Assembly: GCA_900312665.1 (NCBI GenBank) | Contig: ONZQ02000008.1 | Coordinates: 1,615,713-1,679,712, forward strand | Origin: Cephalotrichum gorgonifer | Taxonomy: Eukaryota; Ascomycota; Sordariomycetes; Microascales; Microascaceae | DNA: 64,000 nucleotides | Direction: 5' to 3' | Shown here: positions 54,420-64,000 of the stretch, one piece after another | How the letters are laid out: each line of letters begins with the position of its first letter | Numbering within the stretch: position 1 is the first letter of the stretch | Notes under the pieces: generated by a model | Seen by the model: only the letters and a program-made list of their open reading frames with translations | What the model was told of the DNA's origin: nothing | The model's database searches: none | Program-made: the position numbers and the translations under genes

Positions 54420-54991
54420 GGTTACCTCGATTTTCTAACGTTTCCGAGCGGCAGAGATTAAGGTTATTCCCGTGACGTACGTGCAGAAGGAAACAATATA
54501 TATTAGGATGTGTTGTGTGAAGAATTGAATCGATGCGGCTGTCGCGGAGAAGCGGGTTTCCGGGGTTAGGCGTTTCCGGGGTTAGGCGGGTTTCCGCCGC
54601 ACACTCGAGCCACCGATATGGTAGCAATGTCTCCAAGCCACCTTATCAACGTCATGATCCACCAAGGTTATTCTGGCCCACTTATCCGCTTTTAGTCCCC
54701 GCCACCTTGGCTATCTCTCCCTAGCGCGAAACTTTGTCAAGATCGTCATACAAAGCTCGGTGCGGTGGGTGCGGCCGCGTTCAATGCGCGAGAGTGAAGG
54801 TGGCTCAACCACCCCTATATGATGCGGCGGACGCCTCATAAACACATTGATGGTTAGTGGTTCAGGTTAAGTGGGAGTCCACAGCTCTCCGATGTATATA
54901 GAGAAGCCATTGTAACCCTCGAATTTCATCACTGCCTCTTGTGATATCAGCTCTACAATTACACAAAATATCAACCAGATCAACCGCCACG
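54420..54991. promoter_or_regulatory. bidirectional promoter between two SDR genes
   Basis: Contains two adjacent perfect 16-bp direct repeats (54556-54571 and 54572-54587; unit GTTTCCGGGGTTAGGC) and a partial third copy (from 54590, GTTTCCGCC). No PDRE-like site is seen here, unlike the promoters further left. Confidence 0.5.
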
Positions 54992-56207
54992 ATGAGTCTC
55001 AATTTTGGAATGAGGTGCAGCACCGTTATGCCTAACAAGGCGACGTTGACTGAGAAGAACTTGCCGGACCAGAGCGGCAAGGTAGGTTCTCCCAATCAAG
55101 AATCCCGTCTCCCTGCCGAGCAGAGCAAACAACTTACTCTCCGCACTAGGTCTTCCTTGTAACGGGTGCCTCTGGGGGCCTTGGAAAACTCCTCACCGGC
55201 ATCCTGTATCAGCATAATGCCAAGGTTTACCTCGCTGCCCGGTCTGAGTCGAAGACGCAGGAGGTGATCAATGAGTTTAAGGCGGCCCATCCATCCTCAA
55301 CGGGCGAGCTGATCTTTATCCCCTCCACCTCGACGATTTGTCTACTATCAAGCAGACAGCCGAAGCGTTCTTGGCAAAGGAGGACCGCCTAGACGTCCTG
55401 TGGAATAACGCAGGTGTCATGGTGCCGCCCGAGGGCTCCAAGACAAAGCAGGGCTACGAGCTCCAGTATGGGGTCAATAACATCGCCCACTTCTTGCTTA
55501 CCCTCCTCCTCCGCCCGGCTCTCGAGAATGCTGCAAGGACAGCTCCCAAGGCCTCAGTCCGCGTCATCTGGGTCGCGTCCAGTGCTGCTGATGCCGCACC
55601 AAACCCTGCAGTCGACCTGACGAACATGGATTACCACCGTGAAGAGGGTGCTTGGTCGAAGTACTCCCGCAGCAAGGCAGCCAGTGTCGTTCATTCGGCT
55701 GAGTTCGCACGGAAGACCAAGGGCACGGGCATCATTAGCCTGGTGAGCACATCATCTTCACATGCACGCTAGCCTTTCCTCATGTCTAACCACAAACACC
55801 AGGCTCTTAACCCCGGCAATTTCGTGACGAATCTTCAGCAGAACATGTCGAAGATGGAACTCGCCATGTTTGTATGTTTCCCTCCGAACTAGTATGTTTT
55901 ACTTGGTCACCACGCTAACATCTATCCGCGTAGAAACTCATCGCCTCGGAGCCCATCAACGGCGCTTATACCGAATTGTTCGCCGGTCTCAGCGACACCA
56001 TTACAGAAAAGGACAACGGGACATGGGGTGAGTCTCTCTCTCTATGCATGGTTCTTCCGTCCCCTAGAGGGATTTTTTCCCGCTAACATTTCCTCGCTAG
56101 TCTCACCTTTCGGAAAGCTTGAGAAGGTTCGAAAGGACTTGGTGGAGCCGGAACTGGGAGGGAAGTTCTGGGAGTGGAGCATGCAACAGGTGAAGCCTTA
56201 TTTGTAA
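54992..56207 (+). pseudogene. short-chain dehydrogenase/reductase with a one-base frameshift
   Basis: Exons 54992..55081, 55150..55742, 55803..55871, 55934..56027, 56101..56207. Splicing restores FLVTGASGGLGKLL (TGxxxGxG), LDVLWNNAGVMVPPEGS, the Ser in IWVASSAAD, YSRSKAASVVH (YxxxK) and ALNPGNFVTNL. Exon 2 loses frame at the C run 55320-55323: reading ELIFIP then continues out of frame, while the family block LHLDDLSTIKQTAEAF is intact one frame over. One missing C explains everything, and the remaining introns then keep phase; the intact product would be about 317 aa. All active-site residues are present, so the lesion is either recent or a base-calling error in the assembly. The class resembles retinol-dehydrogenase-like SDRs. 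It is divergent from the SDR-like gene at 53-54 kb. Confidence 0.85.
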
Positions 56208-56915
56208 GAATACTGGATGATTTGCTATCGTCGGTGCAGGTTCATGTAGAGAATCCTAGTCGTTTATCTTCATACTTAAATTGAATCTTGAAACATGGTT
56301 CAGAAGCCACTCCACGGCGGTTTCCTTGGTTTAATTGGGTGGTAACATCACCAGGAACAACGGAATGCTCCAGTTCCCTGGGAAGTGTCGCACTGTCTCT
56401 TCCACAACGCACTCATGCTATTATCACGCGAGTCCAGACTGACCCGCCCCTGTCAGGCTAGCGCCGAGACCTAGGACCTGGGACCCATCTCTGCGAAGTG
56501 TTAATAACCAGCAAGAGGCCATGAGTCCGGCGGAATTTAAAGGCAGTTTGGGTTGCACTTAGCGGCCGATCCGTCCCGAGCTGGAAGAAGGATCGGGCCG
56601 AGTAACTAATAATCATGCGCCTTACAGGGCAGGTCGTCATTAATGAAATTCGCTATTCGCTTCGTCCCTTGTCTTCTGAGTTTTGACTCCAGGGCCTCAA
56701 TCCATCCTCTCTGATTCCATTCAAACCCTAGCTGTTGCGCAAGAATGACAACAAAGTGACCAAGGAGACGACTCTATCGACGATATCTAGCTCTCAAACA
56801 ACGATCGACGATACTACGATTCTAGGACGGTTCCGGTTCCGTAAGGCGGAAATACCGCTGAAACGAACGAAAGACGACGACTGTATGGCGCGGAAATCTC
56901 ACGAGTCGTGTATCG
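56208..56915. other. intergenic
   Basis: Between the SDR 3' end and the membrane-protein start. A 62-codon frame at 56735 overlaps the next gene's leader and is not supported. Nothing else is seen. Confidence 0.35.
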
Positions 56916-58099
56916 ATGCCTAGGGCCACACCGGATAGCCACCTTATCAGGTCGCAGACGGAGGCGGCTCTGCCAGGAGCAAGTGTGGACGAGATGGAGA
57001 TGAGCCACGCACAGCAAACCACCCATAGGGCGACACGTCCAGGGCTCGCAACCATAGACCAAGAACGGGGCCTCCCGATAACAGAACAACACGACGTCCA
57101 GCTCGTCCAGCCACCGATCCGGACCTCCACTGTCGATGCCGATGCGATCAGAGATACGATTACCGACGCCGTAAGACAGACGATAGGAGATAATCTCGCA
57201 ACCGATGGCGACACGATAAGAGCGATGATAACAGAGAGACTCAAAAGAGATTCCAAGAGGCGGCGTTCTCGGCAGATGATAATGTACTGGGCTCTGATCA
57301 TCCCCCAGCTGACGGTAGAGAGTGTCTTGCTAGCAGCGTCGATGGAATTGAATCGCGTGAGGACGATCTCGGGTACCGCCCCCTTCAGAGCATAGTGAGT
57401 TTTTACTCTTGTCCGCCTTCTCTCCCCGCCCTCTGCGCTTGCGTTTCAATATTCAGTCTATTTACGTTTTGTGGTTCCACCCCAGTCGCGCGCAAGCAAT
57501 TTCTACACTCGCAGAGGTGTTCTGGGTGTTTATCATGCTCCCGATCCTGATATACTGCCTCCACGCCCCGAGGGGCCTCGCCCCTTTCAGCTTCGGGGTA
57601 CTTGCGGCCGCGGCCACCTTGGTCTCAGCTTATGTGATCTCTGTTATCAAGATCCGTCTCGGGGATGGAACATGCGATGGCGATCTGCACAAGGCGGACT
57701 GCCATGACGGGCTTACGAAGACTATGGTGGTGGGGTATATTAGGGTGCTTATAATGTGAGTTGCCGCGTATTGCGAAATGCCTTTATTTACGGGACTCTG
57801 AATGATTTGGCGTGTTGCTAATGAGTGAATGACTTTGGCTCAGGGCTCCTATCTATATGTTTGTCGCCGTTGCGTATTTCCTGTCCACGAGGAGACGTGT
57901 ATCTCCGACGGGGACGCGTGGTCCTCTGGCGGGGCGGTTTATGAGGTTCGTTTACGGTGTGGGAGCACTGTATATGCCCCCTCCTCGACCCACGGAGTAT
58001 GTTGCGATGGTAGTCGATGACATTTTACGTTCGGAGATTTCACACTCGGGCTCTCCAAATGTAGCGAGGGCAGGGAGGGGCGTCTCCTACCCACGATAG
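56916..58099 (+). CDS. hypothetical four-transmembrane protein
   Basis: Three exons: 56916..57394, 57486..57755, 57844..58099, giving 334 aa with matching phases. Intron 1 is GTGAGT...CCCAG and intron 2 GTGAGT...CTCAG. The first 115 residues are hydrophilic (Gln/Thr/Asp-rich) and likely cytosolic. Membrane segments are at about 121-143 (MYWALIIPQLTVESVLLAA), 167-187 (LAEVFWVFIMLPILIYCL), 197-217 (FGVLAAAATLVSAYVISVI) and 250-265 (IYMFVAVAYFL). Between the third and fourth lies a short loop with two cysteines (GTCDGDLHKADCHDG). A tail rich in Pro, Arg and Ser follows. I recognise no family. The basic KRDSKRRRSRQ patch before the first helix fits the positive-inside rule. Confidence 0.7.
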
Positions 58100-59655
58100 G
58101 GTTGGCTTGGAAAATATGATTTAATGACATTAGAGCCCTATGCCATCCATAAATTATATGTCCTTGTGAGAACCTATGTCGTAGGGGTAGGGGAACTGGA
58201 CGGATGGCTGGCTCGAAGTAGGATACCCTTAGTCCATTGATATTGAGGGTGGGTTAGCTGAGCGAAGGCCCCATTGGGGCTTCTGGCCATGATACATAAC
58301 TTCAGGATCTCAATGGCAAATGTATGGTCCTCCTTTTTCCCCATCATCCACAGCATAGTCTCCGTCACCGTAATGGCTCTTATTTCGATTTGCAAGGATT
58401 CGACTAGATTTACTCATGGATATCATGAGCGTCATGGAGGACAACTTTCGCCTGATTGCAAAACTGTCATGCCGTTAAGTGAGGACCTAGATAAATCCAA
58501 CAATTCCAGTGTCACCGGAGATTGCTTATGTACCGGCCTGCGGCATCTACCGATATCGTTGAATTTTGGCAGCAATGACAGGCATGACTGTGTTGGGAAG
58601 GCATACAAGGATAAGATTAATGACAGGGGGGTTTTGGCAGTCGGACCTCGGGCCACATCAAATAAGAGCCTGAGAACCGGTTCGTATACGAGTGTTGCCA
58701 AGAAGGAGCGGGATACTCCGTGTCTTGCAGTAATTTCCACCAGGTGCGTTATTGGATTATCAGGGGATAGATTGATAACCAAGAATTTACAGATACGTTT
58801 CCGGTCTCCCGCAATATAATGTCGTCCGTTCAACTGTACCCTCAGCAAGCTAGCTATATATGAACACGTGCGTGAGCCTGAAGTCAAGGCTGGTCAGGTG
58901 CGGCATTTGGTAAAGGGGGGCGGTGTGCCAAGTTATTAAGGGCAAGGTTCAAGGGAAGGGGGCTGCGCCTTATCTCCGCGGAATCTCCTTATCTCGTGAA
59001 GGCGGGAGAGAAGGGCAGGGCTTCTTCGATTCAGCTGGGTAGTTCCACCGGAGAGGCCAAGAGATACATTGGTCTGTTCATCATAATTTTGGAATCGGCA
59101 CATGACCTGTGGAAGTTGCTGTGCCTGCATAGTCGCATTAGTGTCGAACGTGCCTGTCGCTGCCTGTATATTGATTTCCGGGCATGTCCAAGCCCTGAAG
59201 GAGAATAACGTTGACGCTATGTCCTTTCGCAGATAAGATTAGCTCCCAAACGGGCACGTGAATAACGTTCAATACCACCTACGACGCAGCAATATAACGG
59301 CTCTTTAAGCATTGGGGCGACGGAAGTGGCGGGTTGGGGCTTTAAGCTATTGCCTACTTGGTATAGGGCTTCTCAGCCAGATGAGATTGAGCTGGTCTGA
59401 TTCGCTGACTCGTGCTCCGCAGCTGAGACATGCACACGAATTGCGACTGAGCAATTTTTTGTTGGGAGGTGATGACGCACGGGACCTTGATGTGCGGGGA
59501 ACCATTCCCGTTGGGGACTAGCGTGGGGGTGCTGAAAGTGGTGAATCCTGGCATTTTGTCACGAGTTTCCATAGCTAACCAGCCTCACCTGCGGTATTTG
59601 ACAAGACAGTCATCTCAAACCCCGCTCTTGCCTCCCCTCGCCCATCCTCAATGCA
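58100..59655. other. 1.55-kb intergenic region
   Basis: Two overlapping open frames on opposite strands (58274-58819 plus, 58432-58887 minus) have no recognisable features, so I call neither. TCCGCGGAA lies at 58975-58983, about 900 bp from the carbonic anhydrase start. The last part should be the carbonic anhydrase promoter. Confidence 0.4.
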
Positions 59656-60633
59656 ATGCTCACCCCGCGGAGGTTAAAATACCCCGCCAGTGGTCTCTCC
59701 CCCTCCTCCCCCTCCCGCTCGTTCAACCGTTTCATCCCCACTACCAGACCTTCTCTTCCTCTCCCGCCCATTCAACAACCCACCGCCATCTCCGGAGCTC
59801 ATCTCACCTTCGTCCGACACTGCTCCTCTGACTCCAACTCGAAGTGCCCGCCGCCTTCGCTTACCCCTCGACAGATCTTCGAGATGAGTGGCCAGGACAT
59901 CGCCAGCTACCTGACGCAGAGCCACGACCGCCTGTTTGAGAACAACCGCGCCTGGGCGAAGACCCAGAAGGAGAAGGACCCTGAGTTCTTCGACAAGATC
60001 TCCGCCGGCCAGAATCCGGAGTACCTATGGATCGGATGCAGTGACTCACGCATCCCCGCCGAGCAGATCACGGGGCTGGCGCCCGGTGAGGCGTTCATCC
60101 ACCGGAACATCGCCAACCTCGTCAACAATACCGACCTCAACTCCATGAGCGTCATCGAGTATGCCGTCCGGCATCTCAAGGTGAAGCACATCATCGTGTG
60201 CGGCCACTACGGATGCGGCGGCATTGCCGCCGCCATGACGCCCAAGGACCTGGGCATCCTGAACCCCTGGCTCCGGAACATCCGCGATGTCTACCGGCTC
60301 CACGAGACGGAGCTGGATGCGATTGAGGACACGACGGAGAGAGGCAACAGGCTGGTGGAGCTCAATGTCATCGAGCAGTGCAACAACGTTATCAAGGCGG
60401 CTTCGGTGCAGGAATCGTTCGCGAAGAACCAGTTCCCGGTTGTGCATGGGTGGGTGTTTGATTTCAAGGATGGCTTATTGAAGGATTTGAAGGTGAACCA
60501 TGAGGCTATGCTGAGGGACATCCAGAAGATTTACAACCTGGTGGAGCCCGCTGTCGAGTCTGAGACGGGGGATAAGCGCAAGACCGAGTCCGACCACGGG
60601 GATGACGCAGGGAGTCCTCCCAAGAAGCGGTGA
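59656..60633 (+). CDS. beta-carbonic anhydrase, probable dual start (mitochondrial and cytosolic)
   Basis: Single exon, 325 aa from the ATG at 59656, or 249 aa from the second ATG at 59884 (MSGQDIASYLTQSHDRLFEN). Counting from the second Met, the zinc site is Cys52 and Asp54 (IGCSDSRIPAEQ), His108 and Cys111 (CGHYGCGG), all present; EAFIHRNIANLV and HGWVFDFKDGLL are further family blocks. The enzyme interconverts CO2 and bicarbonate. The 76-residue extension is rich in Arg, Ser and Pro with almost no acidic residues (MLTPRRLKYPASGLSPSSPS), as expected for a mitochondrial targeting peptide. Use of both starts would give two locations. The C-terminus is a charged tail ending in SPPKKR. The gene is isolated from the metabolic clusters. 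Confidence 0.93.
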   Translation: MLTPRRLKYPASGLSPSSPSRSFNRFIPTTRPSLPLPPIQQPTAISGAHLTFVRHCSSDSNSKCPPPSLTPRQIFEMSGQDIASYLTQSHDRLFENNRAWAKTQKEKDPEFFDKISAGQNPEYLWIGCSDSRIPAEQITGLAPGEAFIHRNIANLVNNTDLNSMSVIEYAVRHLKVKHIIVCGHYGCGGIAAAMTPKDLGILNPWLRNIRDVYRLHETELDAIEDTTERGNRLVELNVIEQCNNVIKAASVQESFAKNQFPVVHGWVFDFKDGLLKDLKVNHEAMLRDIQKIYNLVEPAVESETGDKRKTESDHGDDAGSPPKKR

Positions 60634-63600
60634 AAATAAGGGTACACCGGAATTCTAGTCTCATAACCACAAGAAAGAAACAAGTTTCAACGCAACCGTA
60701 TGCCCGGGGTGGGGAGAGGGGGTGGGGGGAGGAGAAGCTGATATGAGGACTGGTGCGAGGATTTTTCTTTATAGAGCCGTGACGTCATATATTTACGAGG
60801 AGTTTAGGGGCCAGAGAAATGGTATTCTCGTGGAAGAGTAGCAGCCTAGTAATAATATCACTTCGACCAAAGAGGCCGTATATAATAATAGACTAATATT
60901 ATTACACGTATTGTCCTGCACAAACTAGGACATGATACTCTCGTCGATTTGTCATGTTTGCACAATGGGTTTAGTCACGCTGGGCGGTGAGGTCGAGGAG
61001 GGCGGTGAGGGTGGTATGTTGTCGGCACCGGCATTTAATAGTTCCGAGCCTCCATTGTCTTCTACCCGTAGTTACATCGACCTGTTAGCGGACCGGCATT
61101 TAACGGGGTGGTAGCGGGCAGAGCTAACGCCGAACCGCTAAGATCATTCTTGGCCGGGCGTAAATACTTACCGAGGGTTCGGGGACTTGCAACTATAACG
61201 GAATACGCCCCGTCCTCGTGGGCGTTATTTGTCCGATCCCGTCTCCGAGTAATCACGGAAGTGGAATGTCAATCAGTCCCGTTGCCCGTCTATACATAGG
61301 CATAACATTCCCCAGGAACGTATATCAACCGGACATACTGTCAGGGGTTATTTATCTCTAGCATGGCGTGCATTCTCTATTATTAATTGCTTGCTGATAC
61401 AACGTCGAATTGGGCTCATCTGACGTCTACTCATGCTGAAGTCAGACCAACGAGTACTCGTAGTTGATCAACGAGTACTCGTAGTTGATCCACTAGCTTC
61501 ACTGACAGGACTTCGATCGTATCGTGAAGTTGCCTCGCTGACCCAGGAAGTATTCGCTACGACTCCCGAAGACGTGCTCAACGACATCTCACTAAACAGA
61601 TACGTCGTACAAGCCAGAGCTATAGACATCCTTGTGCTCAAGATGTAATTACTAGGAAGTACGTAGCAGCAATCTGAGATCTTCGTAGGTCCCGTTCTGC
61701 TAGTTGCAGATCTTGGTAACCAGGCTAGATATCTGTCAAAGAGTTCTAGAAGTGTTCAGAACGCTCGGATGCTGTCTACCACCCGAGTGGTACTTGAAAA
61801 ATCTTCGTCTCTCGGACACGCATACTAACCTAGTAGCTGCTAGAGTTGTGGTCCCGTATACCACAGTTGGATGGCCTCCATTTTAATTTCCTGGGGATAT
61901 GTATACCCTCGGCCCGTTGGGGCTCTGGAGACACTCACCGCGGCACAAGCTCCATATATAGACACAGGCTAGTTATAATAGTGGGAGAAGGTTGCATCTG
62001 CTAGGCGTTATGGAAATATCTAGAGCGTAATAGTTGCCCCACCTTTCGGCCCTACTGAATCGGAGTATCTACAAATAACACATGGCAGGCCTCCTGGTTG
62101 GGTTTTGTGACAAGTACGTACTTGTGCGGGAAAATGGAGGACGGGCAAATAATGCAGCGTTCGGCCTGTCCGCTACCCGTAATTACCGTGCCATAGCAGT
62201 AAAAGTGTTAGTGGGGCAGGACGCCTGATGCGGAGACATGGCTGCAATTGCTTGTATTAGTCTTTACAATAATCCGTTGGTTAGTGTTTTTTTTTCTCCA
62301 CTCATACCAGAGCTAGGGCCAATGTATCCGAAGATTGCGAGGTAGGGTCCGAGAATGTCGGAGTAGCCTGTTCGAGAATGCGAGGTGTGGAGCCGTCGAG
62401 GATCATGGCGCAGGATTGGCGTCATTTCGCAGGGAGATTTGACAAGGGTTACCCTCCCCGGTCGTAATACTGGCCAATGGGCGGGCGGGCAGGCGTGATG
62501 GTTATGCATTGTCGCATGTGTCGGGAACGGGGGAGGGTGGTCCCGCGCCATGAATTTGTGCATTTCCATTCCTTGGCGGCGACATGAGTGCCGCCAGCCG
62601 TGGCAAGAAGCGCTCTCGACTTTGGACGAAGTACTTGTACCCGAATCCTTTGGACAGGGTGATTGTGTCTTTATACAGGTGATTTCTACCACCTTCTTCT
62701 CCTACAGACTCAGGTGTGGATGCGTATGGGAAACTATTGCTATACTCCAGCTCTTTCCCGGATACGACGTACTACTGGTGCACTCGTACACTTATATGTA
62801 GTAATCGTGCCCGCATTCGCATCCGCATACGTTCCGTGAGCGTTCTTGTCACCGATCGGACCGATGTTTCCGAGTTCTCGGGTACCCCGTGCGCATGACT
62901 CGGGGCTCTTGCCGCTGCGGCTGCGGCCGAGTATGTGTTTGAGTAGCTTCGCATACGAATGTGGAATGCGAGGGGCCTCGGGCTTTTATTACTAACTAGC
63001 GTTTTGCTCCCGACAAGCAAGCTTTTTCTAGACTTTACCTCGGCATATTCGCTCTCGCCGCCCCACCGAAAAATTAGGTTTGGGCCGCGGTTGTCTGGGC
63101 TACGTTTGCTAGTGTTTCCGCGCGGAACATGACCGTGGGGCTCCTCGCTCAGCTTGCTCGTACTTCGTACGGCGTGCACTACTGCTGCTCCATAGAAGAA
63201 GCAGAGAATGTTAATTTTTTTTTCGAGTAATAGACCGTCCAGAAGAAAGTTTGACATTAACATCCTCGGTACCTGATAAGGGCCACCGCCTAGCCACTCA
63301 CTAGCCGACAGAATAACCGAATCAGAGGTAGATAGGAGGTACCAGCCAATGTTTCTTTGGTGCTGCCCCACTGTAAAATCCAATGCACGACTCCTTTGGG
63401 AGATTGTCGATGTCTACTCGTCCATGTACCCCTGGTTTGTCCATATTAGGCATCTGAGATGGCCCGGATTTTAGACGACTCGTTTGGAGATAAGGATCAA
63501 AAGATATGTACAGGTACTCGCATGCCATGAAGGGGCGAGGCGCTTCATTGCAATGCATTTGTCATCTTAGCGCTCGGCAGTAGAGATGTCATGATGTTCC

Positions 63601-64000
63601 ATCTGAGGAAGTGGGAGGGTGGTTTGGACGTGTACTCATACTGTAGTTTGACTAATATCAGCTTCCATCGGACTCGGCGTCTTCCATGACCCTTTAAGTC
63701 CGGACTTTCTTCCAAGTTTTGGCCCACATAATATACGAAGCGGGCCACAACAAGTTCGGGCCCGAACCGGGCCAGGCCAGGCGCCCCTCGCCCCTCTGTG
63801 CACAAAGCCCAAAGGATCGGCCGCCCCGCCCGCCCAGTCCAGGTATTGCTTAGCGCGAACCCGCTTCTATGTAGCACACTGACACGCTACCCCTTCGGAA
63901 GGCGCGCCTTACCAAACCCGCTCCATCGCCCGTCACATCCGACATGCCGAAGTTCCGTCCTTGTGCATGTAATTATTTGATATAACCCACCCACTATCCA
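60634..64000. other. 3.4-kb gene-poor right end
   Basis: No gene is supported. Minus-strand frames of 142, 203 and 110 codons (62264-62692, 62772-63383, 63545-63877) show no family features and skewed composition. The stretch holds a perfect 21-bp tandem duplication (61448-61489), a degenerate GCATNC hexamer run near 62810-62835 and, near 63118, TTCCGCGCGGAA, a PDRE-like site with two extra bases. Confidence 0.4.
61448..61489. repeat. perfect 21-bp tandem duplication with inner palindrome
   Basis: Two identical adjacent 21-bp copies (61448-61468 and 61469-61489). Each contains the 12-bp palindrome ACGAGTACTCGT. The surrounding 71-codon open frame is short and reads the repeat as a duplicated RVLVVD peptide; I do not call it a gene. 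Confidence 0.7.

Noticed and set aside
58274..58887. Overlapping frames of 181 (+) and 151 (-) codons
   Set aside because: Neither shows a recognisable domain or splice context, and they cannot be told apart by content.
62264..63877. Three minus-strand frames of 110-203 codons at the right end
   Set aside because: Skewed composition, no domains, and simple-repeat content nearby; probably chance.
1..64000. CRISPR array, transposon terminal repeats, rRNA operon
   Set aside because: No regularly spaced repeats, long terminal inverted repeats, transposase-like frames or rRNA-like sequence were seen on reading both strands.

Overview
This window is nuclear DNA of a filamentous ascomycete (Pezizomycotina); I cannot fix the class from sequence alone. 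The evidence is genes split by short introns (about 45-140 nt) with GTAAGT/GTRNGT donors and CTAAC/CTGAC branch points, Zn2Cys6 regulators, a HET-domain protein, DUF4246 and DUF3500 proteins, fungal-type MFS transporters and P450s, and one intron-bearing tRNA. No rRNA operon, CRISPR array, intact transposon or phage is seen. Exon models were built by hand from splice signals, reading phase and recalled family conservation; no search was run.

Layout. 0-13 kb holds general genes: DUF4246 (-), cyanamide hydratase (-), a large coiled-coil/acidic protein of about 1,095 aa (+), a HET protein (-), then a tRNA-Ala(AGC). 14-23 kb holds a small oxidative set: an FMO-type monooxygenase (-), divergent from an allantoate-permease-family MFS transporter (+), then a secreted FAD-linked oxidase (-) and a DUF3500 protein (-). 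23.7-50 kb holds a second, larger set: carotenoid/stilbene-type cleavage oxygenase (-), DHA1-like MFS (-), P450 (+), Zn2Cys6 regulator (-), CocE/NonD hydrolase (+), phenol-hydroxylase-type FAD monooxygenase (-), HSL-type alpha/beta hydrolase (-), ThDP-dependent enzyme (+), an orphan ORF (+) and a second P450 (-). 50-61 kb holds a second Zn2Cys6 regulator (-), a divergent pair of short-chain dehydrogenase-like genes, a four-TM protein (+) and a beta-carbonic anhydrase (+). The last 3.4 kb has no gene I can support.

The most interesting signal is regulatory. Most promoters in the 23.7-50 kb set carry TTCCGCGGAA or TTCCGTGGAA palindromes or close variants. These match the consensus of the yeast pleiotropic drug response element (TCCGYGGA), which is bound by Zn2Cys6 factors. 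In front of the second P450 the element sits in three tandem repeat units. This points to a co-regulated oxidative cluster taking up and breaking down, or making, an aromatic or apocarotenoid/stilbene-like compound. One of the two in-cluster Zn2Cys6 proteins is the natural candidate regulator. The substrate is unknown.

Three genes look damaged or oddly built: the SDR at 55-56 kb has a clean one-base frameshift in a C run, the ThDP enzyme has no in-frame ATG, and the second regulator stays in frame only if a 19-nt micro-exon is used.
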